This document shows positions 1-5,247 of a DNA stretch of 6,030 nucleotides, piece by piece; positions within the stretch are counted from its first letter, which is position 1, and every line of letters starts with the position of its first letter. The DNA comes from Rhodospirillales bacterium. GTDB taxonomy: Bacteria; Pseudomonadota; Alphaproteobacteria; Acetobacterales; Acetobacteraceae. The stretch is taken from assembly GCA_903644035.1 (NCBI GenBank), contig CAHJXG010000571.1, forward strand, positions 1 through 6,030, read 5' to 3'. The notes under the pieces were generated by a model. It worked only from the letters and a program-made list of their open reading frames with translations, ran no database searches and was not told where the DNA came from. The position numbers and the translations under genes were made by a program.

Positions 1-25
1 GGGGGGGGGGGGGGGGGGGGGGGGG
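1..25. other. G homopolymer at window edge (probable sequencing/assembly artefact)
   Basis: The first 25 bases are all G, then ordinary coding sequence begins at once. Natural G runs of this length are very rare in bacterial genomes, while no-signal cycles in two-colour sequencing are called as G. The simplest reading is a contig end built from low-quality read tails. The run translates as glycine in all + frames, so the portal-like reading frame appears open through it, but that part should not be believed. Confidence 0.85.
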
Positions 26-240
26 CGCTGGATGCGGCGGCGGACCTGCGGCTGACCTGGCCGCCCTGGTATCCCGTGACGAGCGAGGACCGGTCTCGGG
101 ACGCGGCGACGCTGGTGGCGCTGGTGGAGGCCGGGCAGTTGAGCCGGGAGACGGCGCGGCGGCTGCTGGCGGCGGATTGGGGCCTGGTGGACGTGGCGGG
201 CGAGCAGGCCCGGGTGGATCGTGAAGGGAGAGCGGCATGA
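25..240 (+). CDS. Probable phage portal protein, C-terminal fragment (5' end missing)
   Basis: Partial gene: 71 residues are readable before the TGA at 238-240, and the rest lies beyond the contig edge. The fragment reads ADLRLTWPPWYPVTSED, then a helix-rich segment with GQLSRETARRLL and an acidic tail ending in DREGRAA. A hydrophobic/Trp stretch followed by 'G-x-hydrophobic-S-x-x-T' and a charged end is typical of the C-terminus of SPP1-gp6/DUF935-like portal proteins, which form the dodecameric DNA-entry ring at one capsid vertex. Its stop codon overlaps the next start as ATGA, which suggests translational coupling. The position just before a scaffold-like gene and upstream of a capsid gene supports portal. 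The call rests on a short tail and on context, so another head protein is possible. Confidence 0.58.
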   Translation, partial: ALDAAADLRLTWPPWYPVTSEDRSRDAATLVALVEAGQLSRETARRLLAADWGLVDVAGEQARVDREGRAA

Positions 241-590
241 GCGAGGACGTGGGCGAAATCGAGGTGTCGGAAGAGGTCGCGGCGCTGCGGGCGCGGCTGG
301 TGCAGGCGGAGCTGCGGACCGAGGCAGTGCGGGCGGGCATGGTCGATCTTGACGGGGTTCGGCTGCTGGATGTGTCGGGGCTGGTGCTGGGGCCGGACGG
401 GATCGAGGGGGCGGGGGAGCTGATCGCGCGGATGCGGGAGGCGAAGCCTTGGCTGTTCGGGCGCGGGGGGGTGAGCAGCAGCAGCGCCGGGCGGGCGCCG
501 GTGGCGGCGCCGCCCAAGGCGCGGACGGCGATGGAGATGTCGGAAGACGAGTGGCGGGCGGCCCGGGCGGAGCTGCTGCGGCGGCGGTAG
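237..590 (+). CDS. Probable phage scaffold-type / head assembly protein
   Basis: A 117-residue acidic and Arg-rich protein. The start is ATG 237, with an AGGGAG ribosome site at 225-230 (6-base spacer) and an ATGA overlap with the portal-like stop. Residues 8-35 look helical or coiled-coil (SEEVAALRARLVQAELRTEA). They are followed by the segment AGMVDLDGVRLLDVSGLVLG (34-53), then EGAGELIARMREAKPWLFG (57-75). A Ser/Ala/Pro linker and a charged C-terminal helix (SEDEWRAARAELLRRR) complete it. The pattern 'AGMxDLDGLxLLD...G...ADxLxxxLKxAKPWLF' recurs in small proteins between portal and capsid genes of alphaproteobacterial phages. These are generally taken to be internal scaffolds, whose basic helical C-terminus binds coat protein. 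The size is small for a scaffold, and the function is inferred from pattern and position. Codon use matches the portal and capsid genes, unlike the next three genes. Confidence 0.6.
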   Translation: MSEDVGEIEVSEEVAALRARLVQAELRTEAVRAGMVDLDGVRLLDVSGLVLGPDGIEGAGELIARMREAKPWLFGRGGVSSSSAGRAPVAAPPKARTAMEMSEDEWRAARAELLRRR

Positions 591-771
591 GGGCGGCGGG
601 CAATCGGCATGAGTGTGGGGCGCCTGAAGCCGAGCGAAGGGATTGAGCGCCCTAACCCGGCGGCCTTGTCGGCTGGTGAGGCGCGGCCGGGATCAGCAAG
701 AATTGCTTTCATCTGCTGACCTGTTGGGGGCGGCGTTATTCGCCTTCAACCATCGATCAGGAAAGATCAAT
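591..771. other. Left junction of the accessory insert; no convincing gene
   Basis: Composition falls here from the roughly 80% GC of the scaffold gene to about 50-55%, with the change near 690. A 36-codon reading frame (609-719, beginning MSVGRLKPSEGIERPNP) has no clear ribosome site. It could be chance, or the start of a native gene cut by the insert. GC-rich inverted pairs (for example 647-651 with 680-684) and a small hairpin (732-735 with 741-744, loop TTATT) are present, but no T-run follows. A weak promoter candidate for the next gene is CTGACC (715-720) with TATTCG (737-742) at 16-base spacing. It matches consensus poorly. Confidence 0.4.
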
Positions 772-1077
772 ATGCATATTGCCAAGCACACTATGATTCT
801 GTCCGTATTGCTGCTCGCTTACAGCATTGGCAGCGCTTCGGCGGAGGAACCAGCACGGACCACGGAGGCAAAAGCCGAGACCGTGAGCCCGGCGCCGGCC
901 GCTTCACCCTCACCACCATCACCGGACATGATCCTTGTTCCGACCCGCGATGTCCGGGACGCAATGCTTTATCTCGGAGGTCGTGTGTCATCTGACGAAA
1001 TGGCGGCTGTTGTCTACCGAGAGCTGGGCAATGCTTTTATGGCGGCGCAGAAACATGCTGCACTTCCAAAGCAGTAA
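772..1077 (+). CDS. Small secreted protein of unknown function (Sec signal peptide)
   Basis: A 101-residue protein. The frame is open from 643, but I chose ATG 772 because AGGA (759-762) lies 9 bases upstream and translation from there begins directly with a signal peptide: MHIAKHTMILSVLLLAYSIG, then SASA, with likely cleavage after residue 24 before EEP. The mature part has a low-complexity Ala/Pro/Ser linker (about 34-52). A compact helical segment follows (54-96: ILVPTRDVRDAMLYLGGRV, then SSDEMAAVVYRELGNAF). The 'VPxxxxxxAxxYLxxR' flavour of this segment resembles small accessory proteins seen near phage tail genes, but I do not recognise a family. It lies 56 bp upstream of the exported tail-fibre-like gene on the same strand, so the two are probably co-expressed. 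It may be a partner or chaperone of that protein in the periplasm. Both the function and the partnership are inference. Confidence 0.6.
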   Translation: MHIAKHTMILSVLLLAYSIGSASAEEPARTTEAKAETVSPAPAASPSPPSPDMILVPTRDVRDAMLYLGGRVSSDEMAAVVYRELGNAFMAAQKHAALPKQ

Positions 1078-1091
1078 TTGTTAATCTTACT

Positions 1092-1106
1092 ACACAGGTT
1101 CTGTGT
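1092..1106. repeat. Perfect 6-bp inverted repeat ACACAG-GTT-CTGTGT
   Basis: ACACAG (1092-1097) and CTGTGT (1101-1106) are exact reverse complements around GTT. The element sits in the 56-bp gap between the two exported-protein genes, 27 bases before the chosen start at 1134. It could be a small mRNA hairpin that sets the relative expression of the two genes, or an operator. No T-run follows, so it is not an intrinsic terminator. A repeat this short can occur by chance. Confidence 0.3.
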
Positions 1107-1133
1107 TCAAATTGCATGATTGTGAGGAACATT

Positions 1134-2276
1134 ATGCGTGTTTCACCCGTTTTGCTTTTTCTTTTGCCAACGCTGGCGTGGGGTCAATCTGCCATATCGC
1201 CGCTTACAGGCGCAGAAACATTCACATGCAATCAGTCAGGAGTTGCGCGCAGCTGTACTGTATCACAAGTATTCGATGCCATGCAGGCGTCTCAACTAGG
1301 GGCGGCGCTGCACCGTGGCCACCTTGCGGCAACCCGCACGTCCGCTCCCACCGCGTATGGTTCTCCGGGTGACTTCACAGGCGATTTGAGCACTGTCCAG
1401 CTCGCAATCGAGCATCACATCCGAGGGACGGCCACGCTGACGCAGCCAACGACTAACTACGTTTTGCATCAAGAAAACAGCGCTATGCTTCTTTCACTGA
1501 TCAATGAGAGCGGGTGGAATCAGGCAACCAACGACCAGGCCGGAGGCAGGACGGGTGTCGCTGCTCAATACATGAACGTGGGAACCAGCACGACGGCACA
1601 GGGCGACATCTACGGCACATTCATAAATGGATTTGTTCAAGGCACAAAAGCCGGCAGCACGCATTTCCTGGCCAATCCTGCCATATTAGGCACGGGAGGC
1701 CAGTTCTTCTCGTTCTCGGACGGCACGTATCAAGAGGTGGACGAGTTCACGCATGACGATGGCGGGTTTGGCGGCACAGGGTATGATGTTGCGGTCAGCA
1801 GCACCGTTCGCAACTTCACCCGGACGAACAACACAGGGGCAAAAGGTGCCTGGTGGCTCGCTTTTCGGCTGCAAACAGGCGGGACGAAACCGGTGGATGC
1901 AGCTCTTCAGACGGTTGGTCTCTGGAATAATGTTATCGATACGACGTCGACAATCAGCGGGCCCAACAAAGCTGTCTGGACGCAAGCCGCGGGACAGCGG
2001 ACGTATCTAAATGCGACCGCTTTCCCAGACGGGTTCTCAAACCCGGCAAAGGTCGCGGTCGGCACAACCTACACGCAGTACAACCCTGCGACCTCGGCCT
2101 ACGAAGTCGTGGTTGGTGGCAATCTGGCGATGTCTGTGTATTCAACGGGCGTAAACGTGCCGACGTTCTCTGTTTCCAACGGAAATGTGGCTTTGTCAGG
2201 ATTGCCCACAAGCGCGTCTGGTCTTGCGAGTGGGCGAGTTTGGCGCAATGGGACGACGCTGAGCATTGTTCCTTGA
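1134..2276 (+). CDS. Exported tail-fibre/spike-like beta-rich protein
   Basis: A 380-residue protein. ATG 1116 is also in frame, but 1134 is preferred because GAGGA (1124-1128) lies 5 bases before it and the product then opens with a clean signal peptide (MRVSPVLLFLLPTLAWG, cleavage near residue 17). Just after cleavage comes SPLTGAETFTCNQSG (22-36) leading to CTVSQVFDAM. This is the 'LTGxETVxxxQxGxxxxxTxxQ' opening common in alphaproteobacterial phage tail and fibre proteins. The body (about 70-330) is rich in Gly, Thr, Asn and Ser, with alternating hydrophobics typical of beta-solenoid or fibre folds. The extreme C-terminus carries LPTSASGLASGRVW and a final TTLSIVP, a closing motif frequent in phage-encoded fibre-like proteins. 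Two cysteines (C32, C41) could form a disulfide after export. A signal peptide is unusual for a virion fibre, so it may act at the host surface or periplasm as an adhesin, decoy or exclusion factor. No catalytic motif is visible. Confidence 0.7.
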   Translation: MRVSPVLLFLLPTLAWGQSAISPLTGAETFTCNQSGVARSCTVSQVFDAMQASQLGAALHRGHLAATRTSAPTAYGSPGDFTGDLSTVQLAIEHHIRGTATLTQPTTNYVLHQENSAMLLSLINESGWNQATNDQAGGRTGVAAQYMNVGTSTTAQGDIYGTFINGFVQGTKAGSTHFLANPAILGTGGQFFSFSDGTYQEVDEFTHDDGGFGGTGYDVAVSSTVRNFTRTNNTGAKGAWWLAFRLQTGGTKPVDAALQTVGLWNNVIDTTSTISGPNKAVWTQAAGQRTYLNATAFPDGFSNPAKVAVGTTYTQYNPATSAYEVVVGGNLAMSVYSTGVNVPTFSVSNGNVALSGLPTSASGLASGRVWRNGTTLSIVP

Positions 2277-2313
2277 TCAACCATGCTTCGGCAGCGATGC
2301 TGAGGCGGAGCTG

Positions 2314-3438
2314 TCAGCTCATGAACTCGGCGATGGTGGCCGTCGTGCGTTCGACGTCCACCGTCCATCGCTTGTTGTAAGATGCCGGGTCGCTCTCATC
2401 GACTTGCCCGAGGATGATCCCGTAGTCGGCCTCCATGCTCGACAGGAGCGTCGAGTGGTTCTCGATGTGGTTAGGGGTCGATTCGATGGTGATGACACGG
2501 GTGCCCGGCTTGCAGAACACCGTATTGAACAGTCCGGCCCCACCTAGGACCACGATCCGTCTTTGTGACCCGAACAATTCGATCTGCTCCTCCGGCCCCA
2601 GGCATTCCAGATCGACCGAGCTGTATCCCATGGCGACGAGGCGCGCGATCAGTTCGTCCTCGTTGGTCAACGCCCGGTAGCCGCCCGTTTCGGACGTCCA
2701 GCGGCGACGGCCGAAGTAGAGATGGTGGGCGCTCGGCACGACGATGCTGCCCGCCACCGCCTCGCGCAGCTTGGCGAACATCGTTTTGGCTTCGGACCCG
2801 ACGGAAAACTCTCGCTGCGGCTGCCGGAACACGTCGATGCTCTCGAAATGATAAGCCCGGCTGACATCCTGAAAAACCACGTCGGCGGCCTTGAGGCCAA
2901 GCAGCCGCAGCATGGCCCGCATGTTGGGATGATCGGCATAGATGAATAGTTTGTCGTATGCCTGCCTGTTCTCCACGAAATGGACGACCGCGGGCAGCAC
3001 GCAAAGCAGCCACATGCCCCAGTTGTGCGGCTCATCCGACGATGCGAACATCGTTCGACCGGCAACAGGGGCCGCGTTGCGCAGGCGGGATCTTGGGACG
3101 GCAAAATGCTGCCCGCGGCGGTGAATGCCCGCCGTCTCCGCCAAGCCCGGCCAGCCCACGATGCCGGCCACGGCGGTCCGAGGATCGTTGTAGATGGACG
3201 CGCAGCAATCGCCTGCGATGAAGAACGTGGCCCAAGTCAGGTGCACATCGCGCAGCCTGTCCAGCCGCCGGGGCTGCGACGCCTGGCGGCCCGTCCGAAG
3301 GACGACGGGCCTGGCTGCCAGGGAAAGATCCCGCAGCAGTCGAGGGCCGCGCTTTTCCCAATCCTCCCCCGGCCAATGCTGCAATGTCTCGAAAGGGAGC
3401 GCCTTGTCGAACACCAGATGGACGCAGTCCTCACTCAT
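2314..3438 (-). CDS. Glycosyltransferase family 61 (DUF563-like) protein
   Basis: A 374-residue predicted cytoplasmic glycosyltransferase with no signal peptide. The C-terminal half carries the family landmarks in order. First is the EPHNWGMWLLCVLPAVVHF segment (136-154), equivalent to the usual 'N-aromatic-H-W-L-x-x-x-L-P' block. Next comes a Rossmann-like strand DKLFIYAD (162-169), then RRRWTSETGGYRALTNEDEL (244-263). Then ECLGPEEQIELFGSQRRIVV (278-297), GGAGLFNTVF (299-308) and PGTRVITIES (311-320) follow, matching 'hGAGLxNxxF...pGxxVIEI'. GT61 enzymes transfer sugars such as xylose or GlcNAc onto glycans, and bacterial members often sit in surface-polysaccharide loci. The donor and acceptor here are unknown. 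It is convergent with the tail-fibre-like gene (37-bp gap) and opposite to the head genes, so it needs its own promoter at about 3440-3520. I see no clear consensus there, and the ribosome site before ATG is weak (GGGGGC). In a phage setting, host LPS or capsule modification is the likeliest role (inference). Confidence 0.82.
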   Translation of the reverse strand: MSEDCVHLVFDKALPFETLQHWPGEDWEKRGPRLLRDLSLAARPVVLRTGRQASQPRRLDRLRDVHLTWATFFIAGDCCASIYNDPRTAVAGIVGWPGLAETAGIHRRGQHFAVPRSRLRNAAPVAGRTMFASSDEPHNWGMWLLCVLPAVVHFVENRQAYDKLFIYADHPNMRAMLRLLGLKAADVVFQDVSRAYHFESIDVFRQPQREFSVGSEAKTMFAKLREAVAGSIVVPSAHHLYFGRRRWTSETGGYRALTNEDELIARLVAMGYSSVDLECLGPEEQIELFGSQRRIVVLGGAGLFNTVFCKPGTRVITIESTPNHIENHSTLLSSMEADYGIILGQVDESDPASYNKRWTVDVERTTATIAEFMS

Positions 3439-3480
3439 GTTGCCCCCGACGCTGTTGCAAGAGCGGTTAAACCAGGGCGA

Positions 3481-3640
3481 CGATTCGGAGGATATGAACC
3501 CGCGGGGTCAATCTTGGTGGAGTTGCTGCGCCGCAATCCCGATGGCGGCTGGCCTGCCACTCCGCTGCTGCTGGGCGCCGAGAGCGTGGCGCGGCTTGAC
3601 GCCGTCGAGTTTGAGGCACCGATCCACCGATGCTGCGCCA
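3481..3640 (+). pseudogene. Possible remnant of a Uma2-like protein C-terminus
   Basis: In one + frame the sequence reads RFGGYEPAGSILVELLRRNP, then DGGWPATPLLLGAESVARLD, then AVEFEAPIHRCC. The 'R-x-P-D-G-G-W ... L-D-A-V-x-F-x-A-P' layout resembles the end of Uma2-family (DUF820, nuclease-like) proteins, a group abundant in some GC-rich bacteria. No start codon or N-terminal half belonging to it is present: upstream, the same frame is just the antisense of the glycosyltransferase gene. If real, it is a decayed or truncated leftover of an earlier insertion. The resemblance is by eye and weak. Confidence 0.22.
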
Positions 3641-3737
3641 GCAACAGTCTTGCACCCCGCCGCACGACGTGAACGGGGCGTCCCTCTGCGCTGCGGAGGG
3701 AGGGGAGGCCAGGCGGGACTGCAAAACACCCGTCGTT

Positions 3738-3768
3738 AAGAAAACTTGCTTTGAAAGGAAAAAAAGCT
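3738..3768. promoter_or_regulatory. AT-rich patch, possible promoter region for the capsid leader
   Basis: This 31-base stretch (about 75% A+T, including seven consecutive A at 3759-3765) stands out sharply in a GC-rich surround. It contains TTGAAA (3751-3756), close to a -35 hexamer, but no matching -10 hexamer lies 16-18 bases downstream. An UP-like element or a non-housekeeping promoter is possible. A + strand transcript starting near here would have a roughly 120-150-base leader in front of the capsid gene. Read on the minus strand, the A-run becomes a T-run just after the 3770-3823 hairpin, so terminator function in that direction is an alternative. Confidence 0.25.
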
Positions 3769-3769
3769 T

Positions 3770-3823
3770 GCGCGGGCGCCCCGGGAATTCGATGACTCTT
3801 TCCTAGGATGGCGGTGCCCGCGC
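3770..3823 (+). promoter_or_regulatory. Long-range hairpin in the capsid leader
   Basis: GCGCGGGCGCC (3770-3780) pairs with GGTGCCCGCGC (3813-3823) to give an 11-bp stem with one G-U pair and a 32-base loop. The loop includes the palindrome TCCTAGGA (3801-3808). GCCCGC (3816-3821) in the 3' arm is also complementary to GCGGGC (3879-3884) in the downstream terminator stem, so the two structures could be mutually exclusive. The high GC content raises the chance of coincidental pairing, and no known RNA family is recognised. Confidence 0.35.
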
Positions 3824-3858
3824 GGCGCGGCTGAACATCTAACACGTCACTGATCCAA

Positions 3859-3889
3859 CCCGCCCGGCATTCGCCGCGGCGGGCTTTTT
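3859..3889 (+). terminator. Strong intrinsic (Rho-independent) terminator just before the capsid gene
   Basis: CCCGCC (3859-3864) pairs with GGCGGG (3878-3883). Inside it CGGC (3865-3868) pairs with GCCG (3873-3876), leaving a 4-base loop ATTC and a single bulged C at 3877. C and five T (3885-3889) follow directly. This is a textbook 10-bp GC stem plus T-run in the + direction. It ends 24 bases before the capsid ATG, with only the capsid ribosome site in between, and no intact + strand gene lies in the 1.5 kb upstream. It therefore acts on a leader or small RNA, on read-through from 2276, or as an attenuator. Confidence 0.72.
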
Positions 3890-3912
3890 CCGTTGGCACA
3901 AAGGCGACATCA

Positions 3913-5235
3913 ATGGGCATCCAGAACTTTCCGGCGATCCTGCAGCCGATCATCCAGCAGGGCTTCCTGGAGCGGGAGTTCCAGCAGGCGATGAGCTCGC
4001 GGCTGGGCTACCGGGCCTGCGCGGACCGGCAGGAGTTCGCGGTGGGGATCGGGGAGACGCTGACCAAGACGCGGGCGGGGCTGAAGCCCTCCGTCACCAC
4101 GCCGCTGCCGGCGGCGACCAACACCAACTTCGACAACGGGCTGACGCCGCAGGGGTGGGGGGTGGAGCAGTTCACCATCACCATCAACCATTACGCGGCG
4201 ACGACCGACCTGAACATGGTGACGTCGCGGGTGGGGATCGCGGGGCAGTTCCTGCAGAACGCGGCGATCAACGGGGAGCAGGCGGCGCGCAGCCTGGACG
4301 AGCTGGCGCGGAACGCGCTGTTTGCGCCGTATTTCGGGGGGAACACGCGGGTTCGGGTGGCGTTGGGTTCGGCGGGGCCGGTGGTGGCGGTCGATGACCT
4401 GCGGGGCTTCACCACGGCGTTCGTGAACGGGGTGCAGGGGCCGGTGGGCGGGACCACGAGCCTGACGGTCACCATCGGGTCCGGGGTCTACACCGTGGTG
4501 GGGACGACGGCGGACGGGGTGAACGCCTCCACGACGCCTGGGGGGATCTCGGGGACGCTGACGTGCTCCTCCAACGTCAGCGTGTCGGACGGGGCGCTGG
4601 GCAACGCGGTGCAGGCGGCGAATGCGAGCGTCGTGGCGCGGCCCGGCGGGCGGGGGACCACGGCGGCGTTGCAGGCGGGGGACGAGCTGACGGTGAGCGT
4701 GCTGCTGGATGCCGTCAGCAAGCTGCGGCTGAACGCGGTGCCGGACATCGCCGGGTCCTACAACTGCTACCTCGACCCGGTGAGCGCGCGGCAGCTGTTC
4801 GCGGATGCGGATTTCCGGCAGCTGTTCCAGGGGGCGACCAGCGCCAACCAGGTGTTCGCCACGGGCATGGTGAACAACTTCCTGGGGCTGCGCTTCATCC
4901 CGACGACGGAGGCGTACGTGCAGCCGCACCCGACGCTGCCGGGGGTCGTGGTGCGGCGTCCGATCGTGGTGGGGCAGGGGGCGCTGATCGAGGGCGACTT
5001 CGCGGGCATGGCGGCGCAGGACGTGGCGCCGGCGGACAGCATCATCCACATGGTCGACGGCATCTGCATGGTGACGCGCGAGCCGCTGGACCGGCTGCAG
5101 CAGATCATCGCGCAGAGCTGGTACTGGATCGGCGGCTTCTGCGCGCCGTCTGACACGCTGACCAACCCGAGCGTCGTGCCGACGGCGACCAACGCGGCGT
5201 ACAAGCGCGCGGTGATGGTGGAGCATGTGGGCTAG
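3913..5235 (+). CDS. Phage major capsid protein (HK97-fold, N4-gp56-like) with insertion domain
   Basis: A 440-residue shell-forming protein. ATG 3913 follows AAAGG (3900-3904) with an 8-base spacer. The N-terminal part has EREFQQAMSSRLGYRACADR (20-39), GIGETLTKTRAGL (45-57) and YAATTDLNMV (94-103), leading to GEQAARSLDELARNALFAPY (121-140). This arrangement resembles N4-gp56-type and related HK97-fold coat proteins: an extended loop, then a long spine helix. Residues about 172-255 are a Gly/Thr/Val/Ser-rich beta segment (TTSLTVTIGSGVYTVVG onward) and look like an inserted Ig-like domain in the A-domain. The fold resumes with LTVSVLLDAVSKLRLNAVP and ends with the sheet-rich GQGALIEGDF, MVDGICMVTREPLDRLQQII and a WYWIGGF strand. 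The length is normal for such proteins. The gene leads a tight + strand run with the connector 12 bp downstream. Without structural modelling, the exact capsid subfamily is uncertain. Confidence 0.85.
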   Translation: MGIQNFPAILQPIIQQGFLEREFQQAMSSRLGYRACADRQEFAVGIGETLTKTRAGLKPSVTTPLPAATNTNFDNGLTPQGWGVEQFTITINHYAATTDLNMVTSRVGIAGQFLQNAAINGEQAARSLDELARNALFAPYFGGNTRVRVALGSAGPVVAVDDLRGFTTAFVNGVQGPVGGTTSLTVTIGSGVYTVVGTTADGVNASTTPGGISGTLTCSSNVSVSDGALGNAVQAANASVVARPGGRGTTAALQAGDELTVSVLLDAVSKLRLNAVPDIAGSYNCYLDPVSARQLFADADFRQLFQGATSANQVFATGMVNNFLGLRFIPTTEAYVQPHPTLPGVVVRRPIVVGQGALIEGDFAGMAAQDVAPADSIIHMVDGICMVTREPLDRLQQIIAQSWYWIGGFCAPSDTLTNPSVVPTATNAAYKRAVMVEHVG

Positions 5236-5247
5236 GGGGGCAGGCCC

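Larger units (their letters stand above)
3439..3912. other. 474-bp region without an intact gene, between glycosyltransferase and capsid genes
   Basis: This stretch separates the leftward glycosyltransferase start from the capsid start. It holds, in order: a possible degraded Uma2-like fragment (about 3481-3640), an 8-bp hairpin with a 3-base loop (3682-3689 with 3693-3700, one G-T pair), an AT-rich patch (3738-3768), a long-range hairpin (3770-3823) and an intrinsic terminator (3859-3889). Open frames crossing it on both strands look spurious: they run through the terminator or are shadows of the flanking genes. Confidence 0.6.

Noticed and set aside
643..771. A longer N-terminus for the small secreted protein from ATG 643
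   Set aside because: The extra 43 residues are Arg-rich and would bury the signal peptide. ATG 772 has its own ribosome site and begins exactly at the signal peptide.
2285..2306. A hairpin between the convergent genes (GCTT/AGGC plus CAGC-GAT-GCTG) as a bidirectional terminator
   Set aside because: The two 4-bp helices are split by a 3-base bulge, and no T-run follows on either strand, so terminator function is not supported.
2980..3672. A 230-codon + strand frame opposite the glycosyltransferase start
   Set aside because: Its first two thirds are antisense to a well-supported GT61 gene. Only the last part (3481 onward) might be a remnant, and that is listed separately.
591..3912. Insertion sequence or transposon carrying the cassette
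   Set aside because: No transposase, integrase or terminal inverted repeats could be found in the region.
3435..3953. A 172-codon minus-strand frame across the region before the capsid gene
   Set aside because: It crosses the terminator and the capsid start, has no convincing ribosome site, and its product has no coherent composition or motif.
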